This document shows, piece after piece, positions 35,676 to 45,107 of a stretch of 64,000 nt of DNA (position 1 is its first letter; each line of letters opens with the position of its first letter). The notes beneath the pieces are model-generated. The model did no database searches. It saw nothing but the letters and a program-made list of their open reading frames with translations, and was not told the origin of the DNA. A program made the translations under genes and the position numbers. The DNA is taken from positions 8,728,704-8,792,703 of the forward strand of contig NC_134036.1 of the NCBI RefSeq assembly GCF_964204645.1, written 5' to 3'. The stretch comes from Tubulanus polymorphus. Taxonomy: Eukaryota > Nemertea > Palaeonemertea > Tubulaniformes > Tubulanidae.

Positions 35676-37883
35676 CTAGTCGTCTCTTTCTCGACGTCTC
35701 CTCTTATTTTTACGAGTTTTTCGCTTCACTTTAGCGGCATGGTCATCCCAATAGGCTCGAATGATTTCAGGAGGCAGGTTTTCGGCTGGCTCAAACGTGT
35801 TCTCATTATCGTCATAGCCAACCCATTTTATAAGATATTTCAGAATGCCTTTCTCTTTTTTGTGACGAATCACTCGTTCTACGTAATAGATTGGCTCAAC
35901 CGGATTCGCAGGCTGATTTTGATCGCCCGGATCATCCGGTGCGAGGACAGGCCCCTCCTCAGGTTGATCCCTGTCCTCCCTGTCAATAGGTGGATTCTCA
36001 GGTATGTCGTCCTCAAGCGGCCTAATGTCCGTTGAAAAGAAATGCTTCATTCTATTACAATGTACTGGGACGGCCAACTCTTGATTCCTCTCATTCTCCA
36101 AAATGAAAGATACAGGAGAAATCTGTCGGACAATTCGATAAGGGCCCGTCCATTGATGAAGCAATTTCTTACTAAGCCTCTTTATTTTCTTTGGAGTAAA
36201 TAGCAACACTTGATCACCTACTGCGAAATTTGGGGGAACGGCAGTCCTGTCGAAACGTTCCTTCATCTTCTCCTGCGCCTTTTTGATATTAGCCTTGGCC
36301 AACTTTCTGGCCTCTTTCAACTTTGGCAACAATGCTTGGACAAAGCCTCCTGCATCAAAGTAAACGTCCCTCGGATTAAGTAAAGCAACGTCCATCGGCA
36401 ACCTCGGTTCTCGGCCATACATGAGGTAGAATGGCGAGTATTGCGACGTATCCGAAGCTGGACTTACCCGATATGCAAATAGAATGGGGTAAAGGTATTC
36501 GTCCCAATCGGTTTGGCGTTCATTGCAGTACATGCTCAGAGCCTTGACAATCACAAGATTCATGTGCTCGACTTGTCCCTGAGTTTGTGGTCTATACGCA
36601 CTGGACCGTGCCCGTGGCGTATTACATAGCCGCGAAACCTCGCTGACTAATTTACTCAGGAAATTTGTTCCGCGATCGCTCTGCAAGACAGAGGGCGCCC
36701 CATGGCGACAAATGATTTGTTCAAAGAAGATCGTAGCGACCGTCGTGGCTTCTTGATTAGGCATAGCAAAAGCTTCAACCCACTTTGTAAGATAGTCGAC
36801 AAAGACCAATATGTATTTATTTCCCGAGTCCGTTGTTGGAAAAGGACCACAGACATCCATTGAGACTCTATCCCACGGCCCTGTGACAGCTATGGGGTTA
36901 ACCGGGGCCCTAATGGGCTTCCCTGGCTGATTCTTAGTCGCACAGTCCTTACAGGATTTAATCCAATTTTCAACGTCTCGATACATACCATGCCAGTAAT
37001 ACCTTGCTCGCAAGGTTTCGTAGGTCCGTTTGTGACCCAAGTGACCGCCAGTCATTGAATCATGACCAGCCTCTAACATTTCCGCATACATTCTTTTAGG
37101 TATGACCAACTGACGAGGCCCATCAGCCTCAATTTTCTTTTTAGAGTCTACATGGTAAAGAACTCCATCATCATTAATAAAGAAGTAGTCCGACTGCAAG
37201 ATAATTCGCCGGGCTGCCTTGTCATCATCCGGCAAGGTACCATCAAGTAAATAGTCTAGAAGACACACTAATTGTAAATCAGACCGCTGGAGCTCGCCCA
37301 TGTTGACGGGCACAGGCCGCTCATTGTCAGCCTCGAGAGTACACGTGTCGATAGTGTCTTCCATACTATCAGAAATGGGATACGGGCGACGAGAGAGCCC
37401 ATCGGCGTTCCCGTTTGCCTTGCCTGGACGATGCGATATGGAGTAGTCAAATTGCTCTAAGTGGAGTGCTATACGGCCAACACGACCCGAAAGTGTTTTC
37501 ATGGTCTGAAGATACCGTAAGCAACTGTGGTCTGTGATAATCTCAAAATGATATCCCCGTAAGTAGGGTTCAAACTTTTTGACTCCTGCTGCAACAGCTA
37601 AGAGTTCACGGTCCGTTGTAGAATAATTTTTCTCCGCTTTATTCAATCCTCGCCCCGCATATGCAATTGCTCTTTCTTGCCCATCCTGGACCTGCGCCAG
37701 TACCATGCCGATACCTTCATCGGAGGCATCAGTATATAATAACAATGGCGAGGCCCCATAAATGGGAAAGGCCAAAACTGGGGCTTCGAGCATAGCTTGC
37801 TTAAGGGTGTCAAAAGCCTGCTAACAGGAAGCATCCCATGTATACGCCACGCCTTTCTTAGTCAACTGGTGTAAAGGGGCGGC
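35676..37883 (-). pseudogene. pol: Retroelement pol, 3' part (RNase H, integrase, chromodomain)
   Basis: Open from 37793 to 35676 (705 codons); the same frame upstream to 37883 has one TAG near 37820. In order: RNase H (LLLYTDASDEGIGMVLAQ, later NYSTTDRELLAV and ITDHSCLRYL), the H2C2 zinc-binding domain (GGHLGHKRTYETLRARYYWH ... CKDC), the integrase core (MDVCGPFP; SDRGTNF; QGQVEHMN for the D, D and E residues), and a C-terminal chromodomain (YYVERVIRHKKEKGILKYLI ... KWVGY). The reverse transcriptase is absent because of truncation. The chromodomain would direct insertion to modified histones. Confidence 0.9.
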
Positions 37884-38679
37884 ATTTATAATACATATTT
37901 TTATCAAAATTTGATTAACACGTTAGAATTCTTTTCATTATCTCGTTCTCTTTTGTTTCTTCTCTTTTAAATTTTAAGTATTCATCTAAATTACAACCAT
38001 ATGCAACTGTATGAATTCCATCATCTAAAATATATCTTTTATCATCAAATGGGTTTAGACTTATCTTTTCAATTTCTTCAATGAACATTTCATGATCTTC
38101 AGATCTTAAACATCTCATTTTATGTTTTCTAACTTCTTCATTGAATATACAATTGATGTAATCTTTGAAATGAATATTCTTTTCTACTACACTTTTGGTT
38201 ATTCCTTTTAACTTTTTAGCTTCATGTTCTTTAGTTTTATATGAATACATTTTAGATCTAATACCGATGAACTCTATCATTTCTTCACCACCTAATTCAT
38301 CTTTGAATTTACCGGGAACTTTGTAATTATCATTGCTAAACAATTAATGATTTTTAGGATAATTACTAAAATCAAAATGATGTTTTAATGTTTTTAAATC
38401 ATCGGTTATGTTATCAGTTTTAATCTTTAATATGTAACTGTCAGTATCAAAATATAATATTTCTATATGTTTTTCTCCAAAAAGTGGTTGTAAAACATTA
38501 TAATAGAACTCATACATTAGTAATTTTGATAATTCTAAAACTGAAGCGCCAACATAGATTGGTTTATTAAATTTCATTGATGTTCTTCTCATCTTAACTG
38601 CAGCAAAATTTTCATCAAATATTCTGTTACCAATGAACTTAGGATATGTTTGTAAATGTCTTATCCTTTTACCATTACT
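37884..38679 (-). pseudogene. Fragment of a second Polinton DNA polymerase B
   Basis: About 800 bp that is highly similar to the C-terminal end of the polymerase at 52054-52850, in the same orientation. It includes the YFDTDSY motif C and the same C-terminus and 3' flank. An in-frame stop (38342-38344) splits it. Similarity ends abruptly at ACCATTACTA, where the left palindrome starts. On the other side it abuts the truncated retroelement. It is a relic of another Polinton copy, not part of the main element's coding set. Confidence 0.9.
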
Positions 38680-38945
38680 AGTAATAGGGATAATAGGCTT
38701 TCAAGCCAAAGGTCGAACGGTCGAGCTCGTAAAAAATGAAAAACATAAAAATAATTACAATTTCTACTTGAATTACTCGCGAAACTCATAAAAATGAAAA
38801 ATAAATTCTCACACGCTCGAATTTATTTTTCATTTTATGAGTTTCACTCCTAATTCAAGTAGAAATTGTAATTATTTTTATGTTTTTCATTTTTACTCAC
38901 CCGCCCGTTCAACCTTTAGCTTGAAAGCCTATTATCCCTATTACT
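38680..38945. repeat. Left terminal palindrome
   Basis: A 266-bp near-perfect inverted repeat. The outer AGTAATAGGGATAATAGGCT pairs with AGCCTATTATCCCTATTACT at 38926-38945. The arms continue through TAATTACAATTTCTACTTGA-type sequence to a 10-nt loop (TCACACGCTC) flanked by AATAAATTC/GAATTTATT. Small mismatched bulges interrupt the stem. Confidence 0.9.
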
Positions 38946-39139
38946 CTTAAAATATTCACATAAATGAATAACATTTAAATCATTGAACTTCTAAAATCAA
39001 TTTTAATAAAAAATATAGTATTAAAATGGAAGCAAATAAGTACTACTGCCCAACATGTAATATCGATATAGATAAATCCCAAAAAGCAAGACACAATAAA
39101 ACTAGAACACATTTAGAGAATAAATTGAAACTAGAGTAT
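38930..39139. repeat. Left terminal inverted repeat
   Basis: Nearly identical in reverse complement to 55988-56200. It contains about 90 bp of leader sequence and the first 38 codons of the PolB gene. So the element's TIR includes the polymerase promoter and start on both ends. Confidence 0.9.
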
Positions 39140-39286
39140 TCAGAACAGTTAACAAAAGGAAAGAAATTTATTGAATTATGGAACACTGATCCAAATAATG
39201 AACAATACGTTGAGGATACGATGTTTATACTAGAAAATGATTCTATTTTAGCCTATATACATTCAATGTACAGAGCTATAGAATAA
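39026..39286 (+). pseudogene. TIR copy of PolB N-terminus fused to an HNH-gene tail
   Basis: 86 codons. Residues 1-38 copy the PolB N-terminus, including a C2H2 finger (YYCPTCNIDIDKSQKARHNK). After the TIR ends, the frame continues into KKFIELWNTDPNNEQYVEDT, which closely resembles the C-terminus of the HNH protein at 40409-41071 (KKFIELWNSTHNEQYVESLM). It therefore looks like an accidental fusion of a TIR with a second HNH-gene remnant. It has its own polymerase-type leader and could be expressed as a small zinc-finger protein, but function is doubtful. Confidence 0.7.
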
Positions 39287-39943
39287 ATCTATAAATTCAC
39301 AGCTGTTACAGTTGTTACTATAACGACGAGACATTATGACACGTCATAATCAGAAACGTGTAGAATATTCTAGAACCGGAACTAGATGACGTGGCATAAT
39401 CAACGACGTGTTCATTCTAGAAATCACCCCGGAAATGGACATACGCTGTAATATTGTGCTCAGGATATTCTATCTTTCGAAACGAAATTAGGAGTTTATA
39501 GTTTACAATTATAAATCTAAATGTAAGTACTGTTTGTTGTAGTTATTAAGGCTATTAAATACGAAACCTTTAGATATATTTAAGTGTATTTAGTATATAT
39601 TTTAGATGGTTAGAGTTACCGCTAATATCTTTTAGATTAATAAAAAGTCATACGCATCAAGAAGCGATAGAGAAACTCAAGATACTCTTTCTGACTGAGG
39701 AATCAACAGCAATGGATATCGAACCAATAGAATCACCAAAAGATCGAAGAAGAAATATAATAATTTCAAAAACATTAAGACTCCAATGATTAAGTTTAAC
39801 ATTTGTTAATGTAGTTAAATATTTACCAGCAATTGAAAAAATGTTTGTTATTATAAATTGTATTTATAGAAATCAAATGATGTATTAGAAGAAATGACTG
39901 AACAACTTGTATAATATATTGTGTAAATCTGATTTGTGAATTT
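39287..39943. other. Non-coding stretch in Polinton left end
   Basis: AT-rich, with a short repeated phrase (GACACGTCATAATC / GACGTGGCATAATC near 39340-39400). No coding frame is recognised. Confidence 0.5.
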
Positions 39944-40275
39944 TTATGTTCAGTCGTTTCTATTATGTTTAACGCATGCGCATTAATCAAAAACGATCCT
40001 ATAAAAGCGGTTTTGCCTAGTGCGCATGCGTTTGAATTTTCTATGTTCAGTTGTTTCTATTTTAAAGAATTTACAGAATGAATATATAATTATAATTAGC
40101 GCATGCGCATTAAGCAAAAACGCGCCTAATAGAGCGGTTTTGCCTAGTGCGAACACGTTTTGATATTTTATGTTGGTCGTTTCTATTTTACAGAATTTAT
40201 AGAATGAATATATAATTAGGATTAACGCATGCGCAGAAGCCAACTCGCTCTCACCCGAGCGTTTTTGCCCAGTGG
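39944..40275. repeat. Three tandem units with GCGCATGCGC motifs
   Basis: Units start at 39944, 40042 and 40169 with TATGTT(C/G)(A/G)GT(C/T)GTTTCTATT. Each carries (A/G)CGCATGCGCA and an AAAGCGGTTTTGCCTAGTGC-like block. The GCGCATGCGC palindrome matches the binding sequence of the animal transcription factor NRF-1. The block precedes the HNH gene and may be an enhancer or origin-like region. Confidence 0.75.
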
Positions 40276-40408
40276 TATTATTTAGATATCAAGGAATTGA
40301 AACTGACTTATCAAAAGCAGCGAGGAATGAAAAAGGATAACGTTGGTCGAAGAAATGGAAGAGGATTATAAATTATTAACCAATTTAGTAAAAAAATACG
40401 TATAATAA

Positions 40409-41071
40409 ATGGAACCAGAACAACCACAAATTATCAATATTACAAATAACACTGGCGTTATAAACATATATTACAAGAAGTGTTCTAAATGTGAATTAGA
40501 TAAATCATTAACAGAATTTAGTAAGCGTAAGACTAGCAAAGATGGTTTTCAATATTACTGTAAAACTTGCATTAAACTATAAACCAAACAATATCGAGAA
40601 GATAATATAGAACATTATAATTATTATATGACAAAATATATGAGAGAAAGATATCAAACAGATTTTAATTTTAAAATGAAACAATGTTTGAGATCTAAAG
40701 TATCAAAATTATTCAGTAAAGAAAACCACTCAGTTACACTAGCATATTTATTGGATTGTTCAGATAAATTCTTAAAATCATGGATTATATATCAATTCGA
40801 TGATAAAATGAATATAGATAATTATGGGGATTATTACCATATTGATCACGTGTTACCAATATCTAAATTTAACATGAATGATGAATACAATAAAAAACTT
40901 ATTTGGAATTGGAAGAATCTAAGACCTTTAGAAAAGAAAGAAAATCAAATCAAATCTAATAAAATAGATTTACAGTTATATTTGAATCAACTGGAAAAAG
41001 TAAAAAAATTTATTGAATTATGGAATTCAACACATAATGAACAATACGTTGAGTCTTTAATGAGTGGTTAA
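40409..41071 (+). pseudogene. HNH endonuclease with one in-frame stop
   Basis: One reading frame from the ATG at 40409 to 41071 is interrupted only by TAA at 40580-40582. The first 57 codons encode a CxxC...CxxC zinc ribbon (KKCSKCELDKSLTEFSKRKT ... YCKTC). The rest has the HNH core IDHVLPISKF with NLRPLEKKENQIKS, typical of phage and NCLDV HNH homing-type nucleases. An internal ATG at 40628 could give a 147-residue product without the zinc ribbon. HNH genes are occasional passengers in Polintons. It may cut DNA for element spread or be a selfish insertion. Confidence 0.8.
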
Positions 41072-41321
41072 AGAATAATAGATTTTAAATAAAAAGTATT
41101 TAAAAAACAATAACTTCAACTAGCTAGCGAATTCTATTATATTTTTAATATTTTCTTTTCAAAAAGAGAATACTTTATATTTTGAATAGATCCGAATAGA
41201 AATTCTTTAAATTCAAATAGCTAGTATCAGTAGTCAATACTAGAGTTCTTTAACTTTAACTATCTAGTATCATTTGAAGAATACTTATAATATTTTTTTT
41301 TGCTTTTTTTCTCTAATATAA
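41072..41321. other. Intergenic leader
   Basis: AT-rich leader with two related phrases (AACTAGCTAGCGAATTCTAT and a CTAGTATCA/ACTTTAACTATCTAGTATCA pair at 41220-41270). It ends in a T-rich run just before the ATG at 41322 and may hold the promoter of the 41.3-44.0 kb gene set. Confidence 0.4.
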
Positions 41322-41927
41322 ATGTCAAAGAAATCGAATAAGAATAATATTAAAGTTGAAAAAACTTTGGAAGATTTAGGTCTAACAGATGATAATGATA
41401 ATGTGGCAACTAAATGTGATAATAAAATTGATAGTAATATTGATTATGAATACTATTTATATTGTAAGCATCATCTAGAACTATTGATTGCGAGTGGAAA
41501 AACTAAAGAGTTTATTGGTAAAACAATAACTTTTCAAGAATTAGATAATATGAATAAAGAAAAAGTAATAAAATATTTTAAGATTTATGAAGAAGCTCGA
41601 TTAGCTAGAATAAATGATTCTATTTCAGATGGTATTGTCAAATGTTATTCTAAGTTATGTAACCAGTTAATACCAATTGATGATGAAAATAAATTATATA
41701 ATGATTTGAAAAATGACTATTTAGTTATGACTGAATTACAAAAATGGGTCAGTTATGCTTCATTCCAATTAGGATCGGTTATGACGTTGATTTCTACTGG
41801 AGTTATAACATTTTCGAACATCAAGCCTATGGAATATAAATCAGGTAAGAACGAAACAGATGTACTACAACCAAACAGTGAAACAGAAAATGAATCAAAA
41901 CAAAAATCAACTAAAATAAATGAGTGA
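41322..41927 (+). CDS. Polinton protein of unknown function, 201 aa
   Basis: Intact frame after a T-rich leader. The N-terminus is Lys/Asn/Asp-rich and the middle predicted helical (YYLYCKHHLELLIASGKTKE, KYFKIYEEARLARINDSISD). Residues about 148-166 (FQLGSVMTLISTGVITFSNI) are weakly hydrophobic, and the tail is Gln/Ser/Lys-rich. Its last codons overlap the start of the next gene by 8 bp. I do not recognise it; its place beside the integrase and ATPase suggests a virion or DNA-handling role. Confidence 0.7.
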   Translation: MSKKSNKNNIKVEKTLEDLGLTDDNDNVATKCDNKIDSNIDYEYYLYCKHHLELLIASGKTKEFIGKTITFQELDNMNKEKVIKYFKIYEEARLARINDSISDGIVKCYSKLCNQLIPIDDENKLYNDLKNDYLVMTELQKWVSYASFQLGSVMTLISTGVITFSNIKPMEYKSGKNETDVLQPNSETENESKQKSTKINE

Positions 41928-42306
41928 TGGAGTTAAGAAAAAGGCTAGATCAGAGAAACAAATTAAATGGGCAAGAGAATTAGGTAAAAGATCATCAGAA
42001 TTAAAAAAAGCTAAGAAATAGAAATTAACTGATATAAATGAATCACCTGATGATGCCGTACGGCACCCACACGGTGGTATTGATTCAAATAATAATCCAT
42101 CTAATTCTTCTAATGCTGGAAGTAATTATAAATTATATATTACAATTGGATTAGTAACAGTTATTATATTATCCGGTGTAATATATAAATCAAAATTCAA
42201 ATCTGATGATAAATATGATTCCGATGTTGATAAACCTATTATACCAGAAAATAAGTCAAATCATAAAGCCATTGAAACTAAATCTAAATTATTATTAATG
42301 GATTAA
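41920..42306 (+). pseudogene. Basic, single-pass membrane protein gene with one stop
   Basis: Starts at an ATG overlapping the end of the upstream gene. The first 33 codons are highly basic (RSEKQIKWARELGKRSSELK), a pattern seen in many Polinton and NCLDV DNA-associated proteins. TAG at 42019-42021 interrupts the frame, which then stays open to 42306 with an Asn/Ser-rich linker, a clear membrane segment (LYITIGLVTVIILSGVIY) and an acidic tail. A VRHPHGGI peptide after the stop recurs in the zinc-finger gene on the other strand. The 33-residue basic peptide alone could still be made. Confidence 0.65.
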
Positions 42307-42312
42307 AATAAG

Positions 42313-43398
42313 ATGAAAAAAGAACAATATTTAAGAGATTTATATTATAACCCAGAAAGTGAAGTATCATATTCTAACGTTTCAGAATTATGGAATAAAA
42401 TTAAATCTGATAATAGCAATATAAAATATAGTGAATTAAAATCATGGTTACAAAATCAACCCACATATCAAATTCATAAAAAGATGGATAAAAAATATTT
42501 AACAAGAAAAGTAATGGTTTCATATATTGACCAACAATGGCAAGCTGATTTAATTGATATGAAAAACTTAGAAGAATACAACGAAGGATATTTTTGGATA
42601 CTAAATGTTATAGATATATTCAGTAGATACGCATGGAGTATCCCGATTAAAAATAAAACTGGTATAGAAGTTACAAATTCTTTCAAATTAATATTTAAAG
42701 AAGCTATCCCAGATAAAATACAATTTGATGAAGGTAAAGAATTTTATAACAAACATTTTAAAAAACTATTATCTGATAACGATGTAGAATATTTTTCAAC
42801 ACATTCAGATAAAAAAGCATCTGTTATAGAAAGATTTAATAAAACATTGAAAACTAGAATGTGGAAATATTTCACCGCTAATGAAACATATAAATATATC
42901 GATGTGTTAGATGATTTAGTGAAAGGTTATAATAATTCTAAACATAATTCTATAAATATGAAACCTATACAAGCTAGAAAAGAAGAAAATTCAGAAATAG
43001 TTTGGAATAATTTATATGGTGCGTTTGTTACACATGATTTTGGAGAACCTAAATTTAAAATAGGACAACATGTTAGAATTTCTAAATATCGAAAAACATT
43101 TTATAAAGGTTATACCCCTAATTTTACTGAAGAAATATTCAAAATTAAAAAGATAATATTAACTAAACCTTTTGTTTATAAATTGTTTGATTTAAAAGAT
43201 GAAGAAATATTAGGTTATTTTTATGAACAAGAATTATCATTAGTACCAAATCCAGATGAAATAGAATACAAAATAGAAAAGGTATTGAAAACAAAAACTC
43301 TTAAAGGTAAGAAATATTCTCTGGTGAAATATAAAGGATATGATGATAAATTTAATGAATGGATTTTATCTAGTAAAATTAAAAGAATAAATGAATAA
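42313..43398 (+). CDS. Polinton integrase with chromodomain
   Basis: 361 residues, intact. A helical N-terminal part (about 1-65) is followed by a retroviral-type RVE core: D79 in QQWQADLIDM, D139 in IQFDEGKEF and E173 in ASVIERFNKTLK, giving the D,D-(about 33)-E triad. Residues about 245-310 form an SH3-like region (KFKIGQHVRISK). A C-terminal chromodomain (about 317-358, IEKVLKTKTLKGKKYSLVKY ... GYDDKFNEW) follows. It catalyses insertion of the linear element, and the chromodomain could steer it to marked chromatin. Its start is 7 bp after the preceding gene, and its end overlaps the ATPase start by 8 bp. Confidence 0.95.
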   Translation: MKKEQYLRDLYYNPESEVSYSNVSELWNKIKSDNSNIKYSELKSWLQNQPTYQIHKKMDKKYLTRKVMVSYIDQQWQADLIDMKNLEEYNEGYFWILNVIDIFSRYAWSIPIKNKTGIEVTNSFKLIFKEAIPDKIQFDEGKEFYNKHFKKLLSDNDVEYFSTHSDKKASVIERFNKTLKTRMWKYFTANETYKYIDVLDDLVKGYNNSKHNSINMKPIQARKEENSEIVWNNLYGAFVTHDFGEPKFKIGQHVRISKYRKTFYKGYTPNFTEEIFKIKKIILTKPFVYKLFDLKDEEILGYFYEQELSLVPNPDEIEYKIEKVLKTKTLKGKKYSLVKYKGYDDKFNEWILSSKIKRINE

Positions 43399-44005
43399 AG
43401 ATTTGTTTATATTTGAACCACATAATATGTTAGTTACGGGAGTTACAAATTGTGGTAAAACACACTTCATATTATATTTATTAGAAACTATTTATAAAAA
43501 TCATTTCGATAATATAATATTATTCTGCCCAACTTATGAAATGAATGAAACGTATAATAGAGATATAGTTTTTAAAGATAAAAAGTTTATTATATTAAAT
43601 TCTAAAACAGTGAAAGATAATTTAGATAATTGTATAAAAATTGCATTAGATATTTATAAAGGATCTAATACATTATTTATTATCGATGATTGCGCAAATT
43701 TACATGATTCTAAAATTAGAGAAAGTGAGTTATGTTATTTAGCTTTCTCTGGTAGACATTTTGGGATAACAACATGGGTTTTAAATCAGAAATATAATTC
43801 AATTGTGAAAGATTTTAGAGAGAATATAAGATTTCTAGTTTTATTTTATAACAAAGATAGAAAATCTATGCAACAATCATTGGAAGAAAATCAAATTATA
43901 CCTCCTGAATTACATGATGAATATATGAATAAATTAAAGAATAATAAAGGTTCCAAATTACTTATGAGATTACAATTTCCATATGAATATAAATTTATAA
44001 AATAA
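43391..44005 (+). CDS. A32/FtsK-type genome-packaging ATPase
   Basis: 204 residues, intact. Walker A is GVTNCGKTHF (about 17-26) and Walker B is TLFIIDDCAN (about 94-103). A sensor-like LNQKYNS follows at about 133-139. Size and motif spacing match the Polinton and adintovirus packaging ATPases related to poxvirus A32. It would pump DNA into the capsid. The start overlaps the integrase end by 8 bp, so the two are probably on one transcript. Confidence 0.93.
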   Translation: MNKDLFIFEPHNMLVTGVTNCGKTHFILYLLETIYKNHFDNIILFCPTYEMNETYNRDIVFKDKKFIILNSKTVKDNLDNCIKIALDIYKGSNTLFIIDDCANLHDSKIRESELCYLAFSGRHFGITTWVLNQKYNSIVKDFRENIRFLVLFYNKDRKSMQQSLEENQIIPPELHDEYMNKLKNNKGSKLLMRLQFPYEYKFIK

Positions 44006-44019
44006 CTATTTGTATACCT

Positions 44020-44180
44020 ATGTATTAGATACCCTAATACCTAATACCCCATTAGATACCCTAATACCTAATACCCCATTAGATACCCTAATACCTGATA
44101 CCCTAATACCTGATACCCTATTAGATACCCTAATACCTGATACATACCCTAATACCCTATTAGATACCTTAATACTTAAA
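44020..44180. repeat. TACCCTAATAC minisatellite at the convergent point
   Basis: About 150 bp of imperfect copies of TA(C/T)CCTAATACC(T/C)(A/G)ATACCC, period about 11 with 27-bp higher-order units. It lies between the ends of the rightward and leftward gene sets, where a terminator would be expected. The repeat keeps frames open, but no protein is likely. Confidence 0.85.
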
Positions 44181-44226
44181 AACCCCTTTTTTATTTACTA
44201 TTATTTTATACAATTTTCAACCTTTA

Positions 44227-45075
44227 TTACTTTTTGAGTGTTAGATAATCACTTTCTGAATCACTTTCACTATAATCACTTTCAGACCCTAACAATTTAT
44301 TCAAATGCTCTACCGTATCTTCATAAATAATTGGTTTATTATTTTTCACCTTTTTCACCTTTTTTACCAAATCATCAATAGTTGTTTCATTGTTATGCTT
44401 ATTCATCCAATCAAATTTATTATTATTTTCTACTTTAAGTTTTATAGAATCTTTATTATCAATATGCTTATCTGTAACTATATCACCATGTGGGTGCTGT
44501 ATGGTATCATTTTCATTATCATCTTTATTAGTGTTTGCTCCTAATATTTCATTTACAATATTTGATCCTAATATTTCATTAGCATCGGTTAAATCTAATT
44601 CATCTTTATTAGGTGTTGTTAATAAAAAATCTTCATATAATTCTTTACCATTTACTTTTTTATTTGAAACAAATTTTGTAACATATCTAAATGGGTGTTC
44701 TATAAATTCTCTTCAACCAACACGTTCTATAACATTAGTAATATGTGAATTTGTATTCATATGTTTATTCCAATTTGATGGAGCGTTTGAAAATTCACCG
44801 TTACAATAACCACAATAATTTCTATTTTCACTAACATCTAATATTATTTTATTATTAGATGTAGAAGGTATTACATTATTATCAATTACACTATTATTAA
44901 CAACACCACTTTAATTATTATTACGTTCAATTAAATATTCTTTGTATTGATTTAATTCATTTAATAAAAATGTTCCAATAAATTCATTTATTCTTTTATA
45001 AGGTATTATATAATACAAATCATCATTGATTTCTTTATCAGCTTTGATTCTTTCATATACTTTACCTCCTTCCAT
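44227..45075 (-). pseudogene. C2H2 zinc-finger protein gene with two in-frame stops
   Basis: One 283-codon frame from the ATG at 45075 to TAA at 44229-44227, with internal TAA at 44913-44911 (codon 55) and TGA at 44715-44713 (codon 121). Visible parts are an N-terminal helical segment, one C2H2 finger (YCGYCNGEFSNAPSNWNKHM ... H), an IQHPHGDI peptide and an acidic Ser/Asp tail (SESDYSESDSESDY). The leader ATGG with upstream TTTAATAAAAATAT resembles that of PolB. No family is recognised. It may have been a regulatory or DNA-binding accessory protein. Confidence 0.7.
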
Positions 45076-45107
45076 TTATTATATATATTTTTATTAAAGT
45101 TAAAATT

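Larger units (their letters stand above)
33012..37883 (-). mobile_element. Truncated Ty3/gypsy-type retroelement with env
   Basis: Minus-strand order: pol 3' part, 25-bp gap, env, tail. Gag, protease and reverse transcriptase are missing because the element is cut at 37883, where Polinton polymerase sequence begins. Base composition is clearly richer in GC than the neighbouring Polinton. Frame breaks in env and a stop near the truncated end of pol show it is dead. Confidence 0.85.

Noticed and set aside
40628..41071. Separate complete HNH gene starting at 40628
   Set aside because: The same frame upstream encodes the matching zinc ribbon, split only by one TAA, so it is treated as one broken gene. 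Internal initiation is possible but unproven.
44010..44237. Repetitive 75-residue ORF
   Set aside because: Translation of the TACCCTAATAC minisatellite.
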